A DNA stretch of 60,508 nt, from positions 1-60,508 of the IMG/VR virus record IMGVR_UViG_3300030085_001554; one strand, 5' to 3'. The DNA is from a virus. The notes under the pieces are model-generated. The model worked only from the letters and a program-made list of their open reading frames with translations, was not told the origin of the DNA and made no database searches. Position numbers and translations under genes: made by a program. Each line of letters starts with the position of its first letter. The first letter of the stretch is position 1. Positions 34,929 through 43,511 of the stretch are shown piece after piece.

Positions 34929-35177
34929 TTAACTTACTGACTTGCTGTATTCATGCGCATCTTCTAAGCTAAGCATCTCTTCATTATACTTATCTACCCA
35001 ATAGCAGCTGTACTCTGCATGTTCCCCTTCTCCATCATCTTTCCATGTTTCTTTGAATAAGGTGCTTCCGTCAATGTCACTGACTATAGTCTTGCCTGTA
35101 CTAGTTACTGTAGCTGTAGCAGGGATTAAGGTGATGTCAGGACGGTCCTCGTGCTTCGTATTTATTATCTCTGGCAT
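34929..35177 (-). CDS. Small unknown late protein
   Basis: An 82-residue acidic protein. The first part looks like beta strands (DITLIPATATVTSTGKTIVSD), and the end is helical and charged (YNEEMLSLEDAHEYSK). No family is recognised. Its start shares bases with the previous stop (TAATG), so it is translated with the fibre-like gene before it; it may be a small fibre accessory or chaperone, but this rests only on position. Confidence 0.6.
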   Translation of the reverse strand: MPEIINTKHEDRPDITLIPATATVTSTGKTIVSDIDGSTLFKETWKDDGEGEHAEYSCYWVDKYNEEMLSLEDAHEYSKSVS

Positions 35178-36802
35178 TATGATGGAACTGTATTTTGGTT
35201 AACCGCACTCATGTTACTAGCAGTTGTGCTTTCTTGGTTTAGAGCTTTGCCAAAAAGAGCCGCTGATGTTTCTTGGAAGTAGATGTGGTCGATGGCAAAG
35301 TCTCCTTTAAATGAGCTTGATGGTGCAGCAGTCTCCCCAGTCTCAAGCCGATCAGTATTATGGGTCGTATTAGTACCGGTGTTTGCAGAGTAAGCAAAGT
35401 AGATGTAGTATGTTTCGTCTACTGCTCTATACGTATCAAGGTTTATTGTAACCTTAGCCCAGTCTTGCGATAGGCCGCTACTAGCTCCCGTGTCATAGTT
35501 TGTAAACGTAAACTCACTGCCTATAGCAGTAGCGCCTGTTGTTTTACCCCCAGAGGCATACTGCTTTACTTTTGTGGTAGGATTACTAGGCGATGTAATC
35601 GTTCTGCACTCTAGGTTTCTAAGAAGAGTTGCTTGACCATCACCAGATGTATCTGCATCGTCTATATAAACAGACAGTCCGCCACAGGTTGCTCCGTGTG
35701 CGTGTATATAGAAGCATAAGTCTAACTGATTAGAAGTGTCACTCATGGTAGTGCTAAAGTTTATGCCCACAGTGCGACATACTTTAACATGATTTCTGCC
35801 GTCTTGTCCTGTTGTCTCCGAGAAAATAAATTTAGTTGTATTATCTACGGCGGTGCTTGACGCAAGAGAAGACGGAAGGTTGCTAACATCTACTCCGGAG
35901 GGAGGACCTGTGCCTGTAGACGCAGTTGCTCTATCCCCATTTTGAGAGTTAGGGCCCATAAACCACTCTGCGGCTTCTTGGCTAGACCGTATACTGGGGG
36001 TGTTGTTGTTTGAGCTAGGCTTCCAGTTAAACGCTGCTGAGGCATTTGCGCCATTAGCCCATCCAGACATATTTAATAGACCTACTATGTTTGGGTCGGA
36101 CGGATTCCATCCACCTGTGTCGCTGTGAGTGCTATCAGTTTGTCTAACCTGCCCGGCGAAGGTAAAAGTACCCAGTGTGGTGCCCGATGTGAGTACAGTG
36201 GGAGTTGATGATGGTACAGCGGCTGCGTTGATAGGTATTGTATTCCACGTATCTATTGTACCGAATGAGGGAACGGTGTAGTGTATATTTAAAGAAGGCG
36301 ATATAACGAGACCAGCCATGCCAAGCGTATCATGCCCCATCATTCTTAGGGAGGCACTTGCGCTGTTACTAGCAGTACGAATAATAAGGCCTATATCATC
36401 TACTTGTGCACCAGTAACCGATAGGTTGTGCATGCTGGTAGAACCACCTGCAGTACTATGAAATGTGCCTGCACCACTAGTGCTCGGAGGAAGTACAGTA
36501 GTTGTTTGCCCAGGAGTAGTACCTGAAGTTTCAAACAAAGCAGGGGTCAGCTGGAATGAACAGTTAGTTGCCGCACTAGTACGGACAGCTATCCGCATTT
36601 CTATACCTACAACTGTAGCATTACTAGGCACAGAGTGTGTTATTCCGCTCAGTATTACCTGATCAGTAACAGTTGACATGTCAGCCTGACCGCTGTACTG
36701 GCTACCTCCAGCTGCTGTAGCCCGGAGGCTCTCTGCCTCAGACTGAGTAACCCCATTAGTTGACTCAACCGTATTAAGCCTTGTAAATCCAGTACTAGGC
36801 AT
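35177..36802 (-). CDS. Tail-fibre-like / adhesin-like structural protein
   Basis: A 541-residue protein very rich in Ser, Thr, Gly and Ala with few Lys and Cys, typical of beta-rich fibre or receptor-binding proteins. N-terminal half: repeated beta patterns such as GITHSVPSNATVVGIEMRIAV and a segment SLRMMGHDTLGMAGLVISPSL. The C-terminal half has carbohydrate-binding-like composition (FYIHAHGATCGGLSVYIDD, WAKVTINLDTYRAVDETYYIYF). No catalytic residues are seen. Linked by TAATG to genes on both sides. It is the most likely receptor-binding candidate together with its upstream neighbour. Confidence 0.6.
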   Translation of the reverse strand: MPSTGFTRLNTVESTNGVTQSEAESLRATAAGGSQYSGQADMSTVTDQVILSGITHSVPSNATVVGIEMRIAVRTSAATNCSFQLTPALFETSGTTPGQTTTVLPPSTSGAGTFHSTAGGSTSMHNLSVTGAQVDDIGLIIRTASNSASASLRMMGHDTLGMAGLVISPSLNIHYTVPSFGTIDTWNTIPINAAAVPSSTPTVLTSGTTLGTFTFAGQVRQTDSTHSDTGGWNPSDPNIVGLLNMSGWANGANASAAFNWKPSSNNNTPSIRSSQEAAEWFMGPNSQNGDRATASTGTGPPSGVDVSNLPSSLASSTAVDNTTKFIFSETTGQDGRNHVKVCRTVGINFSTTMSDTSNQLDLCFYIHAHGATCGGLSVYIDDADTSGDGQATLLRNLECRTITSPSNPTTKVKQYASGGKTTGATAIGSEFTFTNYDTGASSGLSQDWAKVTINLDTYRAVDETYYIYFAYSANTGTNTTHNTDRLETGETAAPSSSFKGDFAIDHIYFQETSAALFGKALNQESTTASNMSAVNQNTVPS

Positions 36803-38319
36803 TAGTTCAGTTGTATGAAGTCAGTAGAGGGCTTGAAGTATACTACATAGTGGCTATTGTCTGAATAAAGGGCGTAACCTAAGTGTCGCACATAGTGGTT
36901 CGCTGTATTAGGTACTGTAAAGGTGAACTTACCCGCCTCCGTATTATCTAGATACAAGATGCCACCTTCAGTAAAAGTTCCATTCACCTGCTGAGCAGGG
37001 ACGTTTACTATTCCTTCAGTCAATAAGATTGCACTAGCCTCCGAGGCATAGGTGTCATCTGCGTAATACCCAATAAACCCAATTGCAGTTGCTGCTGCGT
37101 TGGCTCTTGCAAGTTGTAGAGCTGGACCAGAGCTATCGTAGAATGTGTATAGCATTCTAGTCGTTAAATCCACAGTCGCAAAGTGCAGAGCTATGTGAGT
37201 TCCGTTACTAGCACCTTCCACAAGAGTGCCTTCGACATCTAACCCGCTGTCCCCTACAGCGTTAGTAGCATCTAAAAGAAACCCTGAGGGTTTTTTACCG
37301 TTAGACTTACAGTGTATTACACCTGTGTTCTGTAAGAGGGGGAAAGAGGGCGTGTTATTAGACCCACTCTGGCTAACCGAGTGGTCGTTGTACGTCAAAT
37401 ACTGCTCAGCATCAATGTTAGTGTTGCTGTTTCCAGCTGTAAGCACCCGGTTTTCTGCATACGTGTCTATTGGGGAATCCAACCCCCCACTTTGAGCTAC
37501 AAATGATAGAGCACCAGCACCATTTGTCTTTAGCACGTGGCCATCACTTCCATCGGCAGATGGCAAAGTGAATGTTAGGTCAGAGCCGAGGTTAGTATTA
37601 GGAGCTTTTAGGATAACCCCTTTATCTCCGTTCTGTGATGGTTCTCTAAGCTTGATCTCTCCGCCATCACTTTTATCAAACCTAACATCGGCACCAAAAA
37701 CCCAGTGGTCCTCACTGTCATCATAGAAAAGTTTGCTAGTTACGCCATCTTTGATGTTAAAGTCGTTGCCGGCCATGTCTAACTCTCTATTTGCAGAGAG
37801 AGACAGGTTTGTGTTCCCTATATTGGTAGACAAGCTAGCTGACGAGGCAAATGCAAGTTGGTTACTTGTAGTGTGATACAGAAGCTCCCCACTCTGTGGA
37901 GCAACTTTCGGCAGGATGAGAGTTACATTTGAACTAATACTTGAAGCAGCCTGAAGAGAAGTAAAGTTGGTTGGACTGCCACCTGCTTCGTAGAACTTAA
38001 GGATGTTTGTTGTACCTGCAGTATCTATTGTGTTTTGGAGACGAATCTCACTGGTATCAAGCCCTATCAGAGAAACTATAGTATCTAAGCTGTTTCCATT
38101 CGAAAAGTTCCTTAACAAGAACCTGTTGACTGTTTGACTGTTCTCTGAATCTGTATGCCGTATAGCGAAGTTAGCCTGCGTGTCGGCAGAGCCAAAGTCT
38201 GGCGTAGTTAGCGTCAGATTCCTAGTTACGGTGGCACCTGACCCAGGCGTAGGGGTAGACTGATCGGCTGACCCAATGTTGCCGTCCTCTTCAGTAAGTA
38301 TTTTCTTCCATGTGGCCAT
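36802..38319 (-). CDS. Tail-fibre-like protein with MATWKK start
   Basis: A 505-residue protein. The N-terminus MATWKKILTEEDGNIGSAD is almost repeated at the start of the protein at 38703-39878, suggesting a shared attachment peptide. The middle has stacked short beta motifs typical of phage fibres (LTLTTPDFGSADTQANFAIR, GEIKLREPSQNGDKGVILKAP, LTFTLPSADGSDGHVLKTNG), similar to fibre repeats common in marine phages. The C-terminus looks globular and could bind the receptor. Its stop overlaps the next start as TAATG. Confidence 0.68.
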   Translation of the reverse strand: MATWKKILTEEDGNIGSADQSTPTPGSGATVTRNLTLTTPDFGSADTQANFAIRHTDSENSQTVNRFLLRNFSNGNSLDTIVSLIGLDTSEIRLQNTIDTAGTTNILKFYEAGGSPTNFTSLQAASSISSNVTLILPKVAPQSGELLYHTTSNQLAFASSASLSTNIGNTNLSLSANRELDMAGNDFNIKDGVTSKLFYDDSEDHWVFGADVRFDKSDGGEIKLREPSQNGDKGVILKAPNTNLGSDLTFTLPSADGSDGHVLKTNGAGALSFVAQSGGLDSPIDTYAENRVLTAGNSNTNIDAEQYLTYNDHSVSQSGSNNTPSFPLLQNTGVIHCKSNGKKPSGFLLDATNAVGDSGLDVEGTLVEGASNGTHIALHFATVDLTTRMLYTFYDSSGPALQLARANAAATAIGFIGYYADDTYASEASAILLTEGIVNVPAQQVNGTFTEGGILYLDNTEAGKFTFTVPNTANHYVRHLGYALYSDNSHYVVYFKPSTDFIQLN

Positions 38320-38330
38320 GTGCTGCTATT

Positions 38331-38510
38331 TTACTTAGCAGCTTCAAGACCAGCCGCCGCTTCTCTCTTTTCTTCTAGCTTTTGCAAGCGTACAAATTCT
38401 TTATCAAGCTTCTCTATTGTTTTGGATACACTGGGAGCATCTGATGCCTTGATGTTAACCTGTTCAACTGCCTGCTTGAGAAAGTAGATTTCACTAATGT
38501 CTAATTTCAT
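38331..38510 (-). CDS. Small coiled-coil protein (59 residues)
   Basis: A short frame from ATG 38510 to TAA 38331. The product starts MKLDISEIYFLKQAVEQ and continues as a charged helix (SKTIEKLDKEFVRLQKLEEKREAAAGLEAAK), a good coiled-coil candidate. It fills most of what would otherwise be an unexplained 380-nt gap between two fibre genes. No family is recognised. A role as a fibre chaperone or connector is only a guess from the position. Confidence 0.6.
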   Translation of the reverse strand: MKLDISEIYFLKQAVEQVNIKASDAPSVSKTIEKLDKEFVRLQKLEEKREAAAGLEAAK

Positions 38511-38529
38511 TGTGTTTGGTTTAGGATGA

Positions 38530-38703
38530 TTACTTAGCCTTAAGCTGATTTTGCAGCTTGACTACAACGTCTGCCAACAAAAGTACATCTTTTCCTTCGA
38601 AGTTGGTCTCGTGGATCACCTTCAAAAGTAAAGACAGCTCCTGTTGGGTCAGGGTGTCAGTGCTTACAGCACCAACATCCCTGCCCTTATTCAGAAGCCC
38701 CAT
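38530..38703 (-). CDS. Small helical protein (57 residues)
   Basis: A short frame from ATG 38703 to TAA 38530. The ATG shares bases with the stop of the preceding fibre gene (TAATG), the same arrangement seen at many genes here, which supports it as real. The product (MGLLNKGRDVGAVSTDTLTQQ, then ELSLLLKVIHETNFEGKDV and LLLADVVVKLQNQLKAK) looks like two or three amphipathic helices. It resembles small accessory proteins found beside fibre genes in marine phages, but no family is recognised. Confidence 0.65.
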   Translation of the reverse strand: MGLLNKGRDVGAVSTDTLTQQELSLLLKVIHETNFEGKDVLLLADVVVKLQNQLKAK

Positions 38704-39878
38704 TACAATACCCTCAAGTACAGTTCGCCTGCGGCAGTGCCAATGTTTGAAGAGGCAAAGTAGAATGAGCCAATACCAGCAGAGTTGCCATTAGGAGCCG
38801 TAGCAGAGTCTCCAACCATTTCCATCACAGCGATGGGGAAGAGAGCTTGGTTCGTTGCTTGGTGGTTCTTGAGACCCCAACCCGTAAGTCCAGCTGCTGT
38901 ACCCGAACCATCGTAGGTTCCATCGTTAGATGCACCGAGGTCTTTAGTCCACTCAAATCTTGGGCGGTGGGACGCGGTGGCTGAAGTCTCAACCTCAAGA
39001 CCTGCCGCAGTACCAGTGTCAGGAGTTGGGGTGTCGTTCGTGGCGACCAAGATAATGTGGTCTTCGACATTAAGGTTGGTGGTGTTAACGGTAGTGGTCG
39101 TACCGCCGACGGTGAGGTTACCAGTCAATGTAAGATTGGTAAACTGTGGGTTGTCGCCAGTTCCAAGTCCAAGTGAGGTTCTAGCCGTATTGCCAGATTC
39201 GTAAGCAAATGTGCCTGCACCAGTAGCTACGATAAGCTGTCCATCAGAACCTGCCGCACCAAGAGTGTCGAGGTCTTCAAGCACGCCATCTACAGCAATG
39301 TTGACCGTTGTGTTGCCGCTTTGGTTTACAGTAAACGTCTGGTTTGAACCACTGATACCCGCACCCGGAGCAACAGTAATTGTACCGTTTCCGGGAGTAG
39401 AGGTCTGAGAATCGACGTAAGCCTTAATAGACTGCTGCGTAGCAAGAGCCGTAGCAGAGTCAGAGGTCATGTTGTCCTCGTCCTTAATCTCTACGAGGGT
39501 GGACGGGCTGCCACTAGACCCAGACACGTTACCAAGAACCCGCAGGTCGGCGATGTCTGCAAGACTAATATCAACGTCAGCATCCGAGCCAACAAGCACG
39601 TTGTTCTGACCTCCAGTCAGACCGCCACTAGTTGTCAAGTCCCGAGCGGCTGCCGTTGATGCAAGGAAGTCACCTGTTGCAGCAAAGGCCGCCGTTCCAA
39701 GGTTCATCTCACTGATGCTCAAAGCACCAGAACTACCCCCAGAGTCGGCGGATGTTACGACATTAAACGTAGTCCCGGAGTTGCCCGACGTAATGTCAGT
39801 GCCAGCGGCCAGCGTTGCTGTAATAGAGCCAACCGTAATGTTAGCGTCTTGAATTAAGACTTTTTTCCATGTAGCCAT
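38703..39878 (-). CDS. Tail-fibre-like protein, marine phage type
   Basis: A 391-residue protein starting MATWKKVLIQDANITVGSI, close to the start of the 505-residue fibre-like protein. It has the string of Gly/Ser/Thr-rich beta repeats found in fibre proteins of marine phages: LTLTGNLTVGGTTTTVNTTN, LNVEDHIILVATND, and a TAAGLEVET segment. The C-terminus (GIGSFYFASSNIGTAAGELYLRVL) looks like a fibre tip or trimerisation part. The leader has TATATTTA about 36 nt upstream of the ATG, close to the Bacteroidota -7 box. Confidence 0.68.
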   Translation of the reverse strand: MATWKKVLIQDANITVGSITATLAAGTDITSGNSGTTFNVVTSADSGGSSGALSISEMNLGTAAFAATGDFLASTAAARDLTTSGGLTGGQNNVLVGSDADVDISLADIADLRVLGNVSGSSGSPSTLVEIKDEDNMTSDSATALATQQSIKAYVDSQTSTPGNGTITVAPGAGISGSNQTFTVNQSGNTTVNIAVDGVLEDLDTLGAAGSDGQLIVATGAGTFAYESGNTARTSLGLGTGDNPQFTNLTLTGNLTVGGTTTTVNTTNLNVEDHIILVATNDTPTPDTGTAAGLEVETSATASHRPRFEWTKDLGASNDGTYDGSGTAAGLTGWGLKNHQATNQALFPIAVMEMVGDSATAPNGNSAGIGSFYFASSNIGTAAGELYLRVL

Positions 39879-39929
39879 AATATTATGTTTTTAAGTATGC
39901 TTTCGAAAGTGTTGTAAATATAGAGAAAA

Positions 39930-40418
39930 TTATGATGATACTCCAAAATAGAGATTATCATTATCGTCAGCATACATACCACCATCGAAAGCAGCCGGAG
40001 GTGTGCTGAATTGTTTAAACTCAACAGTACCGTTCAATTTAACTCGTCCAGTACCGTTAGGTGTAAATTGTATATGTCCATCGGATTCTGTGGTGGTTAT
40101 GATGTGGGCAGTAGACCCGTCATAAACATCTAGATTTCCACCCAACTGTGGGGTGGTATCTTCGACAACGTTTTCTAAACCAGACCCTACAGAGCTCCAG
40201 TTAGCTGCATTTGTCCACCCGCCTCCGTTGTATACGAAGGCAGTAGGGCTACTTGTACCTACAATGGCAAGAAACCCGACGACTTGCAGGTTAGTAGACA
40301 GATTGTCCCTAGCTGTAGTGTCATCGAAGAATCCAAATCCTTTTATCTGATTGCCAGTCGCATCGAGGATCGGAGCATTCGCATTGTTATGTGATACTGG
40401 TCCTGGAAAGATTGGCAT
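39930..40418 (-). CDS. Small fibre-like protein
   Basis: A 162-residue protein with the fibre motif TTPQLGGNLDVYDG and TESDGHIQFTPNGTGRVKLNG, common in tail-fibre and structural proteins of marine phages. The N-terminus (MPIFPGPVSHNN) is short and probably the docking part; the C-terminus (FDGGMYADDNDNLYFGVSS) resembles the end of fibre shafts. Its start overlaps the upstream stop as TAATG. It is probably a minor fibre or shaft component. Confidence 0.6.
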   Translation of the reverse strand: MPIFPGPVSHNNANAPILDATGNQIKGFGFFDDTTARDNLSTNLQVVGFLAIVGTSSPTAFVYNGGGWTNAANWSSVGSGLENVVEDTTPQLGGNLDVYDGSTAHIITTTESDGHIQFTPNGTGRVKLNGTVEFKQFSTPPAAFDGGMYADDNDNLYFGVSS

Positions 40419-41656
40419 TAGAAATCAATTTTTATTGTTTGACCTGATGCGAATGCATCGTCGAACGTGCTTCTGTAAAAGCGGTATGTTGTGGTTACAC
40501 CATAGTCATTGGTTATATCCTTCTCTACTACTGCTTCGAAGTCACTAAGCACGTCAGTAGAGTTGTTCAGTAGTATTTGGTTTGGGGCACCCCATGCAGA
40601 TGGGTAGGCCACCCAGGTAAACTTATTTGCAGTGTCCATACCTGCATCTGCTGTGGCAGTAAAGTCTCCTTGTGCTCTTAAGCTATCAAGCGGTGCAGTA
40701 AGTGTACCCCACAGTGTTTGTGCTGCGGCATTGTCTGCAATCGCGGTAGTTGTACTAGATCCTACGCGGACTCTGTAGTACCAGTTGAATGATATTGCTC
40801 CGCTCGTTATTGTAACGTTAGACCCACCTCCAGTGTCTGTAGCTTGTACTTTGTAGCTCTTAGTAGACTGGACAGTAAGGTCTCGCTCTAAGACAGAGGC
40901 AAGAGTCTTTGCCGCGTTGTCATCTGCAAAACCTGACTCTATGCTAGAGTTCCCCTCAAGAAAAACAACAGAGGTATCCCCCGTCTGCGTGTTGTCTGTG
41001 ATATTGTAGTTGAACCCTTGGAGCCTAAGCCCTTGTCCTACCTCTAACGTAGCACCACTGCTTACATTATTGAACGCCCCATACCCACTGCCTCCAGATG
41101 TAGTGTTCTGTAAAGCCCTGCTGACATTAGTCAGGCTGATAGACGTGACGTTGTACTTCTCCAACATGTTCCTAAGGACTGCCTCTATGTCCGTACCTAC
41201 TGTTATAGGTGTGGTCATATGAGAGAAAGCAGCGTCAGAGTTAGTGATATTGATAGCAGTCTGTATTGCACTGCTACCACCAGAGGCTTCTTCCCAGCTA
41301 TACGCGTCGCTCGAATACTTGAGGAACCTGCCGTTAGTTGGGGCAGGGATATCATCTAAGTCTTCTAGCTTGTGGGGGCTAGTCAGGAAGAACGCGTTTA
41401 GATTGGTGACAGTGGTAGACAGGTCAGAGCCCCATAGCGTGGTGCCGTCTGATTTGTAAATTGCAGTGTGGGCTAGCCCGATAAATACTTTGGTATCTGC
41501 AGGTGCGGCTATAAGATTTACGGCACCACCTTCTGCAACAGCGCTGAGCTCACGAGTGCTAAACTCACGAACTCCAATAACGCTATCGTCAGATGCGAGG
41601 GTGATTACGACATGCTCACCACCTTTTGCCTGTATCTTATATTTATTAGCCATCAC
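40418..41656 (-). CDS. Fibre-like structural protein
   Basis: A 412-residue protein (two adjacent ATGs, MMANKY). The first 100 residues look like a small beta domain that may attach to the tail (YKIQAKGGEHVVITLASDDSVIGVREFS). The middle has LEDLDDIPAPTNGRFLKYSSD, a fibre motif often followed by SYSWEEA as here. The C-terminal 150 residues look globular (WYYRVRVGSSTTTAI, KFTWVAYPSAWGAPNQI), similar to fibre-tip domains. The start overlaps the end of the ring protein gene before it. Confidence 0.62.
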   Translation of the reverse strand: MMANKYKIQAKGGEHVVITLASDDSVIGVREFSTRELSAVAEGGAVNLIAAPADTKVFIGLAHTAIYKSDGTTLWGSDLSTTVTNLNAFFLTSPHKLEDLDDIPAPTNGRFLKYSSDAYSWEEASGGSSAIQTAINITNSDAAFSHMTTPITVGTDIEAVLRNMLEKYNVTSISLTNVSRALQNTTSGGSGYGAFNNVSSGATLEVGQGLRLQGFNYNITDNTQTGDTSVVFLEGNSSIESGFADDNAAKTLASVLERDLTVQSTKSYKVQATDTGGGSNVTITSGAISFNWYYRVRVGSSTTTAIADNAAAQTLWGTLTAPLDSLRAQGDFTATADAGMDTANKFTWVAYPSAWGAPNQILLNNSTDVLSDFEAVVEKDITNDYGVTTTYRFYRSTFDDAFASGQTIKIDF

Positions 41657-43038
41657 TCAATTCTTAACGTGCCCGCAGTTACTCTTGCTCCCGTCAATCC
41701 AGGGTTACCAGATTGGATTGGGATTCTAATAAACACAGTGCCAGACTGCACACTACCAACCAGAGTCGTCTCATCGCCCTGGATCTGAGTGCTGTTGCCT
41801 GTGAGGGTGTAGGTAGTGCTACCCACAATAGTTTCCTGTGCAGTGTCATTGTTGACCAACACAACCTCAACGTCAAGATCTCCTGCACCGTCGTCGTTGA
41901 ACTCAACAGTGTAGGAGTAAGTCAATGTCATAGACGAAGCAAGTCCGCTCAGTAAGAACTGGTCAGAGCCGTACGTAATGACAGAGGTGCCGAGAACGGT
42001 GCTGATCTCGTCACTAGGTGGGTTGGCAAGTTTGACTGCAGCAGTAACACCTGCAGCAATATTCACCGTAGCAATTGTACTAGAGCTCCAGTAGACACTG
42101 GTAGTTCTACGCGTAAGATTTGTTGCAGCAGTCTTGGTCGGTATACGATTCGAGATAGGCATACCATCGATGAGGTACTTACCCTTGTCTCTATCGAGAG
42201 ACTCTCTTCTGTTAAGACCAGCAAAGCCTTCTGCGTGTCTGTTGATGTTCGGGATGAGTCTGACGAACTGATCCATGAACGATTCGTACCCGTCAATGTC
42301 TGGGTAGTTAGCTGCATTACGAGCTTGTGTGCAGTAGTATCTCCACTTACCGTCTGCAAACTCGTACCCAATGCCGTTCTGTGACGGGGTCATGTTGCCC
42401 AAGAGCATCTTCTTGTAGACATACCAGAACATAGCTTCTTTGAAGCTGATGTCGTCTGGGACCATAGGGTAGCAGTCATCGTCGACAGGAAACGCCATGT
42501 AGCTTACGCAAACCTTACCGGTTGGGAATGACGTTTTGATTTTGTCTGCTTCGATGTAGTAGCACCGGGAAGACACCTGATTGTCGTGGATACAGTCAGG
42601 GCAGTCTGCAGTCTTGGGGAAGTTTGTTCTGCACTTATTGAGCACGGTTATCCCGTCATCAGCTCCTAGCTGGTTTTCAAGAACCTGCAGCCTGGAGTTG
42701 ATCTCATTGAGCGTATAGTTAGATGCGGCACTGCCATTAACAATGTTGTCTATTTGCTCTAAAAGGGTATCCATCTGCTGTGAGATGATGATACCCTCTT
42801 CGGTTTCGTTAAGTGCAACCTGGTTGATGTAGAACAGATCGTTAGGAAGTGCTGCCTTGTAGTCTTTTGTAGTTATCACACAGGTCTTTTTCTCTAGCTG
42901 TGGTGCAGCTCCTATGTGCTCTAACGCTTCTCCGATCCACTCGATAGCATCATCTATCCAGTTATCCGTGTTCGGGTTAATGTCCCGAAAGATCTTACGG
43001 ATAATGGCCTTACTAGATATCGTCTTATATATTGCCAT
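41653..43038 (-). CDS. Ring-type connector/tail protein of crAss-like phages
   Basis: A 461-residue protein. The N-terminus (AIIRKIFRDINPN, DDAIEWIGEALEHIGA) matches a conserved start in crAss-like structural proteins now interpreted as ring or adaptor proteins between portal and tail. Residues about 135-160 have a Cys cluster (KC, DCPDC, SRCYY) that may bind zinc, followed by IKTSFPTGKVCVSYMAFPVDDD, the other conserved part. The middle helix ISFKEAMFWYVYKKMLLG is typical of the family. The last 120 residues form an extra beta domain. It overlaps the preceding gene by 14 nt. Confidence 0.75.
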   Translation of the reverse strand: MAIYKTISSKAIIRKIFRDINPNTDNWIDDAIEWIGEALEHIGAAPQLEKKTCVITTKDYKAALPNDLFYINQVALNETEEGIIISQQMDTLLEQIDNIVNGSAASNYTLNEINSRLQVLENQLGADDGITVLNKCRTNFPKTADCPDCIHDNQVSSRCYYIEADKIKTSFPTGKVCVSYMAFPVDDDCYPMVPDDISFKEAMFWYVYKKMLLGNMTPSQNGIGYEFADGKWRYYCTQARNAANYPDIDGYESFMDQFVRLIPNINRHAEGFAGLNRRESLDRDKGKYLIDGMPISNRIPTKTAATNLTRRTTSVYWSSSTIATVNIAAGVTAAVKLANPPSDEISTVLGTSVITYGSDQFLLSGLASSMTLTYSYTVEFNDDGAGDLDVEVVLVNNDTAQETIVGSTTYTLTGNSTQIQGDETTLVGSVQSGTVFIRIPIQSGNPGLTGARVTAGTLRIE

Positions 43039-43507
43039 GTTTTCTGAATCTGAGGTATGCTAGTTCGTCTTCTTTAAGCAGCTTAGTTAACTTCTCCTTG
43101 TTCCCCTTTACTCCACGGGTAGGGGTAAACCTGTACGCTGTCTTGTTGGGAATCTTGCACCTGTGCTTTTCCCAGTGATACTTACAGTACCAGGGGTCAG
43201 TGTAGTATATAAACCACTTCTCCCCCTCAGGATTGTCCTCGGAGTACAGCGTCTTCCCCTGGGACAATAGTTCCTGTTTGTACTTGTTACTCTCCCACCA
43301 ATCTATCGTAGGCTTGGACGGGTTGCGCTCAATCCTACGGATAGAAAGGTTTGAGAGATTGTTCTTCATGTTGAACGCACTGCCCTCAAGGATACCGTTT
43401 ATCACAGCTATGTTGAACGTTTCGCAGATTTCCTTAAACAACTTCTTGCTTATAGGATTCTCGACGGTCTTCGTGTAGCTGCTGTAGATATCCTTGAGAG
43501 TGTGCAT
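43025..43507 (-). CDS. Conserved crAss-like protein, possibly HU/IHF-like
   Basis: A 160-residue basic protein. The order FKEICETFNIAVINGILEGSAF then NLSNLSIRRIERN and KPTIDW resembles the HU/IHF layout of a helical body followed by a beta arm that grips DNA, and IHF-like subunits are reported in the structural block of crAss-like phages. The C-terminal half (YCKYHWEKHRCKIPNKTAYRFTPTRG) is a conserved segment of this family, rich in aromatic and basic residues. Function is not certain; a DNA-binding or connector role are both possible. It overlaps the ring protein gene by 14 nt. Confidence 0.55.
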   Translation of the reverse strand: MHTLKDIYSSYTKTVENPISKKLFKEICETFNIAVINGILEGSAFNMKNNLSNLSIRRIERNPSKPTIDWWESNKYKQELLSQGKTLYSEDNPEGEKWFIYYTDPWYCKYHWEKHRCKIPNKTAYRFTPTRGVKGNKEKLTKLLKEDELAYLRFRKHGNI

Positions 43508-43511
43508 TCAA

